This document shows positions 12,405-23,749 of a DNA stretch of 64,000 nucleotides, one piece after another; positions within the stretch are counted from its first letter, which is position 1; the number at the start of each line of letters is the position of its first letter. A program made the position numbers and the translations under genes. The notes below the pieces were generated by a model. That model saw only the letters and a list, made by a program, of their open reading frames with translations. It was not told the DNA's origin and searched no databases. The stretch covers positions 434,001 through 498,000 of the forward strand of contig JALQBC010000003.1 of NCBI GenBank assembly GCA_023375675.1. Reading direction: 5' to 3'. This DNA is from Cytospora piceicola (Eukaryota > Ascomycota > Sordariomycetes > Diaporthales > Cytosporaceae).

Positions 12405-15400
12405 TCAATTCAGCCTCTCCTCCCAGAGCTCGACGATTCCCTTCTCGGCCAGCTCCGGCATGATCCTGACGAGCACCAGCTCCAGGGCGCTGTACATGAG
12501 GTGCTTGTTGCAGTAGGGATCCGAGAAGACGTCCAGGATGTCAGTCTCAATCTCGGTGATTATCTGCGCGTCCAAATTGTCCAGGCGGTCTTCGACTTCC
12601 CCCTCGCCGCCGCCGCCGTTGGTGACCGGACCGGACCGCGGCGTCGAGGAGAGGCACCTCGCCAACCAGGAGGTCGCAGTGCCGCCAAAGAACAGCCTGC
12701 CGAGGCTCCCCGGGACAAGGGTCCACAGCGCGCTAGCGCACCTACGTCTCAGGGCGAGCAGCTCCTGCTCGGACCCGGGGGGGAATAGCGACGGCGACCC
12801 CATGGCATTGTTGGGAAACAAGGCCCCGCGCAGGTTGCGGAGCGCGGTGGGTAGGGTGGCTGGATCGAGGATATGACGCTGGATGGAGTCGGAGAGGAGC
12901 CTGTTTGTAGGGATGGAATCTCGTCAGTCATCACAAAATCTCCATGCTGCTTACTTTTGGCTCTGTTCGCAATTTTAGAGGGGCAGCTGGAAACATAGAC
13001 GGTGGGGGCGAAGGGGGGCAATAGTGACGACTGAAAGAAAATGGGAGGAAAATGGCGATCTGGCAGGCAAAAAAGCTACTACGCAAGTCAACCGCCACCC
13101 CGGGGCAAGTAGTCCTGATGTCCCGAATATCGCGGCGCAAGTCGCGGCAGAAGGACGACGTCAAGCAGTAGAGGGGCTGATGAGCAATACCCAGATAAAG
13201 GGCTTGACCGGTGTGTAGAGGCAGCAGCCGAGCGGCATCGAATGCTTCGTCGCTGTGCGGGGACGGTCGGGGGTGGTGTGCAGGAGGTGGCTCATGATGG
13301 CTCATTGATCAAGGATCAAGAGAGCCAAAGCCGGTGAACCATGTGCAGTGGGGCCTGGTCAGATCGTCAAGACCTGACCCTCAGACCATTCCGCACCCAT
13401 TGCGTTATTTCGGACAGTTGCTGAAAAATAACAGACAGGTGTATAATCCCCCTGGCATGAGGACAAGGGTCACTCCTCGGTGGGAAATTTCAGGCTTTGG
13501 GCAGCCATGCGCTGCGCGGCAGCTTTCCGTTCGAGTAAAGATGCCCTGGCTATAATGGGTCCTCTGTCGAAATCGAGTGCTTTTGTCCGGTGCAGTGACT
13601 GATGGCACAACGGAGAAGGTTGTCACCGCCGTGCAAGGACTCAACTCATGCCGATGTCAACGCAACGTGCGGCTCCTCTCCCAGACACTGTCGTGGGTCT
13701 GGATGGAACCCATGATACCCATTAGGAATAGGCAGCTCTGTGCCCTGGAAAGACCACAATTGAACGAATATGACGCATGACGTCCGGCAGGCTAGTGGAT
13801 CGGCTTGCAATCCCTTCTGAAAGCTCCTGTCCTCATGTTATGAATGTTTTGATGAGGCGAGCTTGGTCAGCGAGCGGATCCCTGCAATGGGGCCCTGGAC
13901 TTGGACGACGGGCGCGTAAATAAGGCTTGCTGATGGACGGCCATGTAAGCCCCACGACCGCCAATCGTGCAATCGGATTCATGCATAAGGGCAACGTGCC
14001 GCAATTGGCCAGCCGAGGCAACCATCTGGGATTCCGAGGAACAGATGAGGTGCATGGCGCCAGGCACTGCGGGTTCTGCGGTAACGTTGTCGGACATTGT
14101 GGCTGCCGATTTGGCCGCAGAGGGTCTTCGAGGTGTGTTGCACCACATGTTCTCCTGACTTTGGCATAGCTTTGCTAGTAAGTTGCCCATTGGCCCACCA
14201 CCGGCTTGGAGGCACACCAAAATCGACACCAAAAAAAGTCCCCGTACATATCCGTTCCCTTAGTATCGCCTTATTAAACCCGCTGGAGCATAAAGGAGGG
14301 TGTCCGGTGCTAGGCACCTGCACTTGCAAGATAGGCCTGTCCTGAAAGGTGAATGGAAGGATGCAAAGTCAAGTGACCAAAATTCCATGCGGTGTGACGA
14401 ACAAAGTGTGGGAGGCGCTTGCTTTTTTCCAAAAGAAAAAGGATATCCTACCTGTCGACGACGCCATCAAATCCAGCCACATGGCCGGGGCCTGCGATGG
14501 CCAACCACTGCGCCATTGATAAGCTGCCGCAAAGCCAAGGCATGCGCTTGTCCATCTCCAGTAAGTTTGATATCGCAGGCCATACGCCGAAGGCCACAAT
14601 GGGTGTCTTGACTGCTTCTTCGGGAAGTTCGGCCGAGTATGGAGGGCTCGTGTTCGTTGATGGCAACTCATCATTGTGACGGGTCAGGTCATCCTTCTCT
14701 GCTGGCGCCGTCTGCCCTCTAGAAGGGAGGGTACGGCATGTTGCCAGTGTTGAGGCAAGTATTCGAACGAATCCGGTGAAGATGAACAAGTAGTGCACAA
14801 AGGACCAAAGAAGCCCTTGGATCGAGAAGCCCGTAGGCCCTCGCCCAGCGGCGCTGTTCGCTGTCGAACGCGGTCCAGAGCTGTCGGTCTTTCCTCGCTG
14901 TATCACATCCGCTAGGATTGTTAGACCCGTCCACAGCATCCATGGTTCCGAGAGCTTTTTAGCGACGACGCCACCAACGAGTATTTCTGAGAAGATCTGG
15001 CCAACCAAGGATGTCAAGCACTGGTTCTTCAGGTCTTCCACGGGTAGCAGAACAGCCAGTACACCTTGAACAAGCAGCTGGCGATAAGCAACCTCGTTAT
15101 CAGCCTGCTCCGCGAGGGTTTCGGGTTTCTCTGGCTTCGGAATCGGAGACAAGTAGGGCAAGGGGCATAGTGAATGGTAGATCTCCCGTGGGTCGACTTC
15201 AATTGGAGGTCGCACGATAGGCTTGCGCGATGCTCGATAGGCTACATGATATGACTGTCAGCGTGGGGCCCAGCGGAAGTAGCGAAAGAATTAGACATAC
15301 CCTCAACGTGCCTATCCACTAGATCCGGAAGCTCATCAAGGAGCAGGCTCTCCAGGTCAACCTTTTTCAGCCTTTGCTCCAGTGTTCGCGAGCAATGTGC

Positions 15401-15865
15401 TATGATTTGGACTATCTCTGCGACGAAGGTCTCGTCTGGGGTGATCTTGTTGTACCATGTCTGCACGAAGTCTCGCAGAATGATTGCTATAATCGCATAG
15501 AGCTGTATATCGACATCGTTCCGACTCGTCAGGGCCGGCAGGAGCTCTTCGACAGGAGCAGGCGTGGCCCTGTTTCGATCGTTGACTTGCTGGGGGCAGA
15601 GAACACGGCGGATCAGCTGGGCTGTTGCGCGATCGGACAGGAAGTCCGAGGGGTTCGAGCGGGGACTCCGTCGCTTGGAGGATGATGAGACATTGGATAT
15701 CGTGCGGGAGTGCTTTGATCGAGGACGCGGGTTGGAATCGGGTGGTATGGTGGATGACGCTGTCGATGGTCTCACTGGTGTCAATGGCGTCAACGGGTCG
15801 GGGCTGGGGTTTGTCGAGCTCGAGCTCGGACTAGCCGGCGTCTTGAGCTGCGCGTGGTTATTCAT
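12405..15865 (-). CDS. PXA-domain protein (sorting-nexin-associated domain)
   Basis: Protein of 616 aa in three exons: 15865-15301, 15241-14452 and 12900-12405. The first junction restores RHVE|AYRASRKPIVRPP, and the second restores GVVDR|LLSDSIQRHILD; both match the usual flow of a fungal PXA protein. The first 70 residues are Ser/Pro-rich and disordered. The PXA domain runs from about RATAQLIRRVLCPQQ through the DIQLYAIIAIILRDFVQTWY helix to PYLSPIP and beyond. A hydrophobic stretch (WSFVHYLFIFTGFVRILAS) lies in the middle. I see no PX or Nexin_C domain. PXA proteins act in endosomal or ER membrane traffic; the specific role here is inferred only from family. ATG 15865 was chosen because the frame upstream of it lacks family similarity. 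The 1551-bp second intron is the odd feature. Confidence 0.88.
12901..14451 (-). other. Unusually long intron (1551 bp) of the PXA gene
   Basis: The donor reads CAG|GTAGGA at 14451. The acceptor reads ACAAACAG at 12901, with TGACTGAC as a plausible branch point about 40 nt upstream. Splicing restores the protein frame exactly. Other introns in this window are about 50-220 bp. Short frames inside on both strands have no recognisable product. No terminal repeats or transposase remnants were seen by eye. Confidence 0.65.
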
Positions 15866-16842
15866 GGTGGATGCGACTTTGGCCGTAGCATCTTCAAGGT
15901 CCGGAGTGATCCATCCCCATGCTTTGGGGTCTAGACGTTGTGATGGAATAATGCTGGCATTAATTGTGCTGTGTCCGTACTTGCTGCAACAAGATACCGC
16001 TTTAAACAGCTTATCGGCGAATCTTTGCGGCAGGCAGGTAGGCAGAAGAGGGTACCGATTTGTCCACAAATTATGTAAGCCGTCCTCTGGGAGAAGATCT
16101 TCGAGATGACAAACAAACTTCGAACTTCACCAAAAAAAAAAAGAACTTTGGCATTCAAGCGACGAATTTCATGTTTACTTATGAGATGTGGTTCAATTAA
16201 GGTTTGGCGGCCTGCAGAGCAGGTCCACCGTTGACCCGGCCTGCATTGCATCTCCGGAAGTAGCGCCGGCCCGGGAAGGACACACGGACCCGGAGTTGAT
16301 CACAGCAGTAGGCCGGGATCAGGGGTGAACGACGGTGAGATCGGTCCCGGGGCCGATCGAGCTAAATTGGCTCCCGACGACCGAGAGACCCCCGTTGACA
16401 TATCGATGTCCGGCATGACGTTTAGTGCAAGAATGAAGTATAAGTCTCCACCAGCCAAAGCACTGCGACAGTGCGACACCCCATCATCGACGGGCCTTTG
16501 CCACCGGTTGCCTTCTGCGACGTGCGGCTTATATAAAATTGTATACTTTACTGGCGCCAGCTGTACTACCGTCCTTCATCCACGACTGGGAACAAACCCG
16601 TTTCTCATATATGTCACACATGAATTGTGCCGTGAGCGTGCTAAAGGCTACAGGGCTTCATTCAAACATCATATATATCTATGAGGAAAGAGAGTTAAGA
16701 CATGTAATTCTGCCTGAATTGACTATTGTAAGATTCACATTATAGCTGGTGATGTTATACTGTACCAGAAGGTGGCAAGCCCTATTACTGTTTCATTAGA
16801 TCATTATGTCTGCTACATGCCCTCTTCTCTACTGCCTATGTG
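15866..16842. other. Intergenic region between the PXA and Zn2Cys6 genes
   Basis: Upstream region of the minus-strand PXA gene and downstream region of the minus-strand Zn2Cys6 gene. An A run of 11 lies at 16132-16142. No gene or RNA is recognisable. Confidence 0.5.
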
Positions 16843-19396
16843 TCACTCGCTACCCCATCCCAAGAGAGAGTAGAAGTCCAATTCCCATTCATTCATCAGG
16901 CATGCATCCTGCCAAAACGAGCCGTCAAGGCTTTGCACGAAGTCCTCCGGGAATGGTTGTAGGGGAACTCCCATTTCTGTAGCAGGACCCGCAGCTGCAG
17001 CTGTCCCTGGCGGTTGTGCAGTCTCGCTGGAGCCTTCCGGTGGTATCGCAGCAGGCAGTTCGGTCCTGAGGCAGACCCGTATCGCGGACAACTTCTTGTA
17101 TAAGTATTCGTATTGATCGAGGCTTCCCGGTTGCTCTTTCGTGCCGGCACCACCAATGTTCCCGATGTCCCTTTTTCTCCTTTCCACGAAGTCTTTGGTT
17201 TCTCGGATTTGCTTATCCAGAAATTCATCGCAGTCGAGCTCTTTCCTCACAAGCCGAACGTCCCAGCCAGGGATATTCAGAGTGGACAGCTTAAGGCATG
17301 TGAGCATGGCATAGGTGTAGTCAAATGTAGATAGGTTGGTTTGCCGTGGCCGGTCACTCCTGGGTTTCTCGAACCGGGCCTCGAGCATAGAGCGAGTTGC
17401 TTTGAGGCACTCCCACAATAGCCCCAGGCGTTCTGTGAGGTGAAGGCTCGCAGACAAGTCTTCGTGAATGCCGACTTCATAGAGGAGGATCTCAGCAATG
17501 TGCAATTGGGTTTTGATGGCAGCTAGTGTCCGAAAACAAGATCAGTTACGAACCCAATTTCAGCCAGGTGTGGGCTACTTGAGGCCTACTATAATCTTTG
17601 ATGCACTGAGGTATTGAAGCGCGCAGCTGGTCGATCTGCTCCCGAAATCCTTGGACTATCATCAACAGAGGCAGACCGGTGCTGCGGAAAACCAGCGTCA
17701 TGGAGATAGATTGGGAAAGCTGTTGGGTCCGGATTAGGTATACCGCCACCTCTTCATATATTATCAGCAATATTTTCCATGTTGTCGGGTTTGAATAGGG
17801 TTGCAACGAGGCAGTAAAAGGAGGATTTTTGTGCTTTTTGGAAAGCAATGAAGAGAGGGGTGTCTTTACCATCTGTTGGATATTCCATCTTCTCCATGAG
17901 AACTCGACAGCAAGCTTCCAGATAGCTTGTGTTCATAAATGCATCAGGCTTCTTATTCGTAGTGAACACCCTGGGTATCGACTTAGCAGTAGCACTATAG
18001 ATGAGGAAACCTCAACTATGGAGAAACGAACATTGTAACGAGGTAGTATACTCCTGCAAAAGTCCGCATCTGCTCTAGGCTGGTGGAGCTATGCTCTTGT
18101 TGCTTTATGGCGTCTTGTGATTCCGAGAAGCCCAACGACACGCACATGGAGCGCATTAGGAAGAGCATATTGGTCATCTGAAAGCTATGCATCTTCACAT
18201 GCAACCTGGTGACTCAATGTTAGAACCACCAGTCTCAGGTCGCAACCATGGAATCACTTACCATGCTATCAGGACTTCCAATGCCTGCAGAAGGTCGAGG
18301 CACTTCCTCGGCTTGAGAAAACAAGCCGTGACAATTTCATTGAGCAGCTCGTTTCCAAGTGGGACCTGACGGCTCGGATCCGTATATAGAGCTTGCATCA
18401 CAACAGCCTTCCATACGAATGGCTTCTCTTTGCGCAGCTGGTCTGAGCTCATGGCCCTCGGGATCACCACGAATGGAAACAACGGTTCCATATACTCACG
18501 ATACTCTGTAAGAAGGCGCTCGGCCTCGTCTTCCACAGGCGGATCTAGAGATGGCATTCTATCGCCCACGTGCTCAGGGGCTACTGGAAATATCCACCCC
18601 AGACCTTTGTCCCACCCTTGTTGACTCTGGACTGAAGTTCTCCGCGGACGGACCGGGCTGTTGGAACTTCTTCCTGGTGACTCTTCGACTCCAGGTTGGT
18701 TGGCATGGAAGTCAGACGCAAAGATGGAGCCAAAACCAGACTTGGTGCCAGGTACTTTCCAGGGTCTCGGTATGGCCTTGGACTCCTTCGGGGGTGGGCT
18801 TCTGCTCTCCGGCGTCCTACTATCCGATATTAAGGTACCCCCAGAGGGCGTTGGGGGCCGGTTATGCCGTGACTCCACCTGAGCGGTTAGATCTTGAAGC
18901 CTCTTCTCGAGATCTGCCATCCGAGTAGCCTTGGGTGCCTTTCTCTGTCGAGGGGGTGCTGGGGTTTGTGCAGAACATGGCTTGTGCAGACGGTGACATC
19001 TGGTGTAATTCAATGACCTCGGGATCAGCTTAGACCGACCTTGTTACACACCGACTGATCAAGTAACGCAGAGCTCAAATTGAGTTCCTTACTGTGTTTA
19101 TACAGGAATGGGACGAAGGGTTGAAGCGGGAGAAGGAAAAGGGTAATTGTTTCCAGAAGTTTCGCTCCTCGACTAAAAGCAGGCCGACCAAGGTGGTCCC
19201 GGCGGCCACAGAGACTCACCTTTCACATATGTCCTCCGCCGGGCCCGGGATGCAGCGAGACTTTGCCTGGAAGCGATGGCTCGGATTAGTATCAAAGCCA
19301 TCCGCGTTCGTATGTGGAATCCACCCGACCTACTTTGGCACAAGTCCTACATGCCTTCGGTCCCTTCTTGGACTTCATCTGTTGGTCGCGATCCAT
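16843..19396 (-). CDS. Zn2Cys6 fungal-type transcription factor
   Basis: Nuclear regulator of 654 aa in seven exons: 19396-19334, 19266-19220, 18999-18262, 18205-18032, 17970-17870, 17751-17590 and 17522-16843. The zinc cluster is assembled from three exons and keeps all six cysteines (C16, C19, C26, C35, C38, C45: ACRTCAKAKSRC, then ICERCHRLHKPC). A heptad-rich helix (KATRMADLEKRLQDLTAQV) follows, as expected for dimerisation. The rest resembles the middle homology/effector region of fungal regulators (EYMEPLFPFVVIPRAMSSDQL, YLEACCRVLMEKMEYPTD, QLSQSISMT). It ends in an acidic/aromatic tail (WELDFYSLLGWGSE). The donor of exon 4 (GTTCGT) is weak, so that junction is the least certain. The target pathway cannot be told. 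Neighbours are unrelated, so a cluster-specific role is not supported. Confidence 0.88.
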
Positions 19397-19876
19397 GGCG
19401 CCGTTGTTGTGCGCTGGTCCGGCTTGGTGTCAACTCTATGACCCAACATGAATTGGAAGCTGGAAACAGCAGGATCATCCATAGTGAAGGAAAACAGGAT
19501 CAAGACTAACCTTGGATCAGTTTGTTGAGCCAGTTGTTCTGTCTGATTTTCTATCAGCACTGCTTCGAGCGGGGCCGGAGTGATTCGATTGCTCCGGTCC
19601 TCCGTTAGAGAAATCAGAAACGTGTTTTGTTATTCCCACCCACGTATCGCCCTTTCCACACGTAGGTCTGCTGTGGCACTTCGTTCGAGAACCGACATGA
19701 AGCAGCCAATTCCTAAATCTCGATAGCCCAAGCCAAAGGTTTATTTCCCGAAGAGGCGAGAAAATACTCGCCAAGTAGGAATATAGGCCATACGCAGATG
19801 CTCTGGGTTATTACCTTGAATTCTTCATAGACGTGCCGTAATACCCGGCAGCTACATGATCCCAACGATGCCATCA
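19397..19876. other. Short intergenic region
   Basis: Promoter side of the Zn2Cys6 gene and 3' side of the glycosyltransferase gene. No additional feature is recognisable. Confidence 0.5.
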
Positions 19877-21310
19877 CTACCGACATTCATCAGCCAAGCC
19901 TCTGACCCTATCCACATGCAATCCAGACACTTTCCCCTCGGCCTCCTCTCCTACAGTCACCCACGGACTGAGATGACACAAGTTCGTATCCTCCTCCCAA
20001 GTCCAGGCCAAGCAGCCATTCCGGTTCTCACAGAGGCTTGAGCATCCAGGCGGGATCTTGACTCCCGCAAAAGTAACCGTATGCTCATCCAGCTGACCAA
20101 CATGATCCCATCCCCGCCGCAAGGGCGTCGCCTCGTACGTCGCAAGGGACGGCCCGTGGAAGATATCCCACAGGTCGACCCAGAGGACCGGGTCGACAGC
20201 CTCCCTGAAGACCCTCCCCACCCCCGTCATCTCCTCCGCCGTCAGCCGGTGGAACGTCGACACCGGTGCGCAGAACCGGTCGCTCCGCAGCCGCGAGGAC
20301 CAGGGCTGCTCCCCGTTGAAGAAGCGGCTCGTGCCCTCCTCGACGTGGATGCCCAGGCGCAGGAGCGCGTCTGCGAGGAGTCTGTCCCCCCACATCTCGG
20401 TTGCCGATGCGCGGCGGGCTCGGGAGAGCATCCGGTGGTAGCGGCCCGCGAAGAGCGCCTGCATGGCCGCGCGGGAGAGGGTGATTGAGGAGCCTCCGTG
20501 GGCGAACCGCTGTCGGTAGTCTCCTACTACATTGCCGATGTAGTAGAGCATCGATGGGTCAAAGTGGCCAAGGATGGTGTTGAGGGATGGCTGGATGAGG
20601 TAGGTATCGTCGTCGAGGAGGACGAACCATTTCTTTCGCGGCATAGAACGGTAGGCTAGCTCGAGAGCTGGGAGAAACTGTGAGTAGGTCAATATAAAGA
20701 GGCTCAATATATATGCGTCGTAAGAATCTGACAAAATACTCCATACCTTGACGGCGTCTAGCTCCCAACCAAACGAGCTTGACAAGTTCCTCGCCAGATC
20801 ATCTTCGCCTGCAGATATGGCAGCCTTCAGTTTTCGGTACTGCTCAACGCGCGGGCAGAGAGGTTCGTATTTGGATAGCGAACAAGGCCTTTTTTCTAGC
20901 ACCTCAGCGACCACATCATGGACCTTCACATCCAGCAAGGGCATTTCTCCTCCCAACTTCAGCTCGAAGTCAGAGTCGCCGACCACCAATACGCTTCCAG
21001 GGTTGATACCACTAGGCAATGCCTGGAACCATGCCACAGCCCGTTCTTGCGTTCCATACCCTGTCTTCAAGATAACGGCGACATCATGCAGCCAATCCAC
21101 AGGGAACTCGGGTTCCTCGTACAGCCAGTGCTCATTGATGAAGGGCTCGGTGATCAAGCTGAAAAGGCGATGGGTATTGAATCGCACGGACAGGCGGATG
21201 GAATTATCATAAGGAAGAGTCGCCCAGAGAAACAGTGAGACAAGAACAATGGGTACGACAAGCCGCAAGTTGAAGAGCGATCGCCATAGGCGACGCCATC
21301 GGAGGGACAT
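19877..21310 (-). CDS. GT31/Fringe-like type II membrane glycosyltransferase with C-terminal PAN-like domain
   Basis: Predicted Golgi glycosyltransferase, 454 aa after splicing (exons 21310-20747 and 20677-19877). A short basic N-terminus is followed by a signal-anchor helix at about residues 15-32 (LRLVVPIVLVSLFLWATL). The catalytic region contains KWFVLLDDDTYLI, with the metal-binding Asp triplet at 210-212, then YYIGNVVGDYRQRFAHGGS and a later EMWGDRLLADALLRLG; this resembles Fringe/beta-1,3-glycosyltransferases of GT31. The C-terminus (GCSSLCENRNGCLAWTWEE and onward to CHLSPWVTVG) looks like a Cys-containing PAN/apple-type module. The 69-nt intron at 20746-20678 has no stop and is a multiple of three, so an unspliced reading is also open; splicing gives LDAVK|FLPALELAYR, which fits the family. 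Donor and acceptor sugars are unknown. Confidence 0.86.
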   Translation of the reverse strand: MSLRWRRLWRSLFNLRLVVPIVLVSLFLWATLPYDNSIRLSVRFNTHRLFSLITEPFINEHWLYEEPEFPVDWLHDVAVILKTGYGTQERAVAWFQALPSGINPGSVLVVGDSDFELKLGGEMPLLDVKVHDVVAEVLEKRPCSLSKYEPLCPRVEQYRKLKAAISAGEDDLARNLSSSFGWELDAVKVWSILSDSYDAYILSLFILTYSQFLPALELAYRSMPRKKWFVLLDDDTYLIQPSLNTILGHFDPSMLYYIGNVVGDYRQRFAHGGSSITLSRAAMQALFAGRYHRMLSRARRASATEMWGDRLLADALLRLGIHVEEGTSRFFNGEQPWSSRLRSDRFCAPVSTFHRLTAEEMTGVGRVFREAVDPVLWVDLWDIFHGPSLATYEATPLRRGWDHVGQLDEHTVTFAGVKIPPGCSSLCENRNGCLAWTWEEDTNLCHLSPWVTVGEEAEGKVSGLHVDRVRGLADECR

Positions 21311-22266
21311 TCTTTGTTTTCATGGCACGGGTGGTGCCGTACAGAACCGAGAGTAAAGGGGGTTTATTTGGGAAGCTGAAGAAACGATCTGTTTATACAG
21401 CGTCGCCGCCTAGGGAGCGATCTGGTAGCTGTCCCACCTTTTGGCATTTTTAAAAGCCAATGATAACAGAAGGACTCGAGCACTTAGAAACTGGTGGATA
21501 GTACTCTCTGAGACAGAGGCACAGGCTTAAGAAGGAAAGGAATTCGATATATTAGGGTTAACTCATATGAGAAGCTGCGTCTTTGATCCTTGTCAAGCTT
21601 GCAGGCAGTTGGTTCTCGTCTCCTCCTCCTCCCTTTTGTGGCTTGTCTCACTCGCTTGTCAGAGCTGCATCACTAGCAGAAACACGACCCCACCACGTTT
21701 CTTAGGTATGCTCAACTGGAACTAGCTGCATACTTGAGGGCTTGAGCAACAATTCCCGATCGCCTCCCGGCAATCGTTAATCCGGGGTACTGGTCCCGGT
21801 CCAAAATATTTGACGGATCAGTGTGGCTGGGTAAGCAAGTAATATACGGCAATTCATCACTTTAGAGAGAAGGATGCCATCACTAACGTCCTTGGAAGTA
21901 GACCCAACAAGCTGTCATTCATTGAAAGTATCTGGTGCTAATGATCCCTTGTGACGAGAAGCCTCATCACAACTTGGGTGACAATGACATCTGTACAATC
22001 CTTTTCATAACATACAGCGGTCGGTGGGTTACTGGACCCCAGGGCTCCAGCCAAACATAAAACAATACTAATCCAGCATCAATGGGTATCCTTATAACCT
22101 TGCACTCAACGCCTTCCTGATAGGCGTTCTTATGCAGAATAGTTGCTCTCCATCAAATCAAATCAAAACAAATCACATAAAACCATAGGCTGCCTTGATA
22201 ACAACCTCCCCCCCTCGCTCCCTTATGATCTCCGGTCTTCGTGTGCAAGGCAAGTGAAAATGGTAC
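21311..22266. other. Intergenic region upstream of the GT31-like gene
   Basis: Promoter region of the minus-strand glycosyltransferase and 3' flank of the HAD gene. A short AAATC-type repeat lies at about 22153-22178. No gene is seen. Confidence 0.5.
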
Positions 22267-23749
22267 TCAGCCATTGTGGAGGGGGCCAATGTCGACCTTG
22301 CTTTCCTTCTCAATAGCCCATCTCACTGCCTCCCAGACATCGCTCACAGTCTTCGTAGGCGTATAAACAGGCACAGTGCCCGACTTGTGTACACCAGTCT
22401 CGACGAGACAGCTCTGCCAGGTGAGGTGCGAGTTCTCGTTGGCGAGCAGACTACCGCAGATATCGCTCTCGGGATTGTCTCCAATCATGTAGACGGTCTT
22501 TATGGTTTTGTTGGATTCAGGCTTGGCCTTACGATGGTGCATCTCGAGGACCCTCTCGGCGTACTCGTAGGTTGTAGTCGTGGGCTTGCCACAGGTCCAG
22601 GCTTCCAACTCGGCTTTGCCCTTGGTGCATGCAGTCCATATGCCCTCTAGGGCAGCACGGAAGCCGCCCTGGGCCAGACGCGGGATTGAATGAGGTGTAG
22701 ACCACTATTTCAGATGTTAGTTGCGACAATAAGTTGCAAATTTCCCAGCTCTTGAAATTCCAATAGGGTAATAACTTTGGAGAAAAGGGGAGACTACTCA
22801 CCTCCAAATCAGGGTTGCAGAAAAAGAGCTCTTGAGTCTTGAATTAGCATCAACGACGGCAGGAGAAGAGAAACAGGTTGATAATTACGTACTTGGTTGT
22901 CCATCCTGCTGGTATCCATGATTGGGAAGGCTGGCATTTCCGTTGAGGGAAGATCGAGTGCCCAGTCTGCCTCGACTGGACAAGAGTAGATCGAGACAGA
23001 TCTGAAGATCCAGGCACTATCGGTATCGAAGTCAACAAAACATTTCTAACATTATAGCCATGGTTCGAGGGTACGTACCCAATCTCGAGGAGAGGTCCAG
23101 ACGAAAATTGCTGCGATCTCCTGCTCATTGGAGAAATCGTCGAGGATGTTGCCATACTGGTCGTGATGGGCTGTGGTCATCTCCTAAAAAGATGGTAAGT
23201 CACTATTGTTCTCGCCTGGTAGTCTGTTGCTTTGAAACTTACTGGGAAAGGATGAATACTGGGGTGGTGTTTGGTCACGTCGCTGGTGGTGATGATTCTA
23301 TCCTTGTTAAATCCATACATCGCGGCCAACTCCTTGACCGTGTGTCGGTGGCCACCCAGTACCAGAATCCACTCATTCTTGTACTGCTCGACAAACATCT
23401 TGAAGGGGGTATGCGACTGGACAAACTGGTCTTCCTTAATCTGCATGGAAAGTCTATGCCCAACGCGCTCAGCGTGACCAGCCTCGGTCAAACCACCGCC
23501 ATTGGTGAGGAGGATGAAGGGGATAGAGTTCATCTGAAGAGTCTCCAGGGCCTGCTTTGCTCCAGGGATGGGTTTTTTTCCTCTGACAAGGACACCGTCG
23601 ATGTCAAACGCAAAGGCAAAGTCACAAGGGACATTCTGGAGGTCAGGGATGACGCGTGCCTGGGTTTGTTTGTCGTCCTGCAGAGAGAGCCGCTCAAGAT
23701 GGAGTTCATCAGGAGGGAAGCCCTCGTCATGCGTGTTACCGTTCGCCAT
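22267..23749 (-). CDS. CECR5-type HAD-superfamily hydrolase
   Basis: Haloacid dehalogenase superfamily subclass IIA protein of 400 aa. Exons are 23749-23243, 23183-23079, 23016-22893, 22830-22802 and 22704-22267. HAD motif I is FAFDIDGVLVRG, with the catalytic DxD. The motif II region is PFILLTNGGG, and the motif IV acid is in VYMIGDNPESDICGS. The order matches the cat-eye-syndrome critical region 5 family: RDW then LDLQICLDLLLSSRGRLGT, then NPDLEWSTPHSIPRLAQGGF. Substrate is not established for this family; mitochondrial localisation is reported in animals. Exon 4 is only 29 nt but supplies exactly FFCNPDLE. An upstream in-frame ATG at 23875 would add 42 residues (MFATALLTTLGNRG...), which could be a mitochondrial leader; I chose 23749 conservatively. 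Confidence 0.92.
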
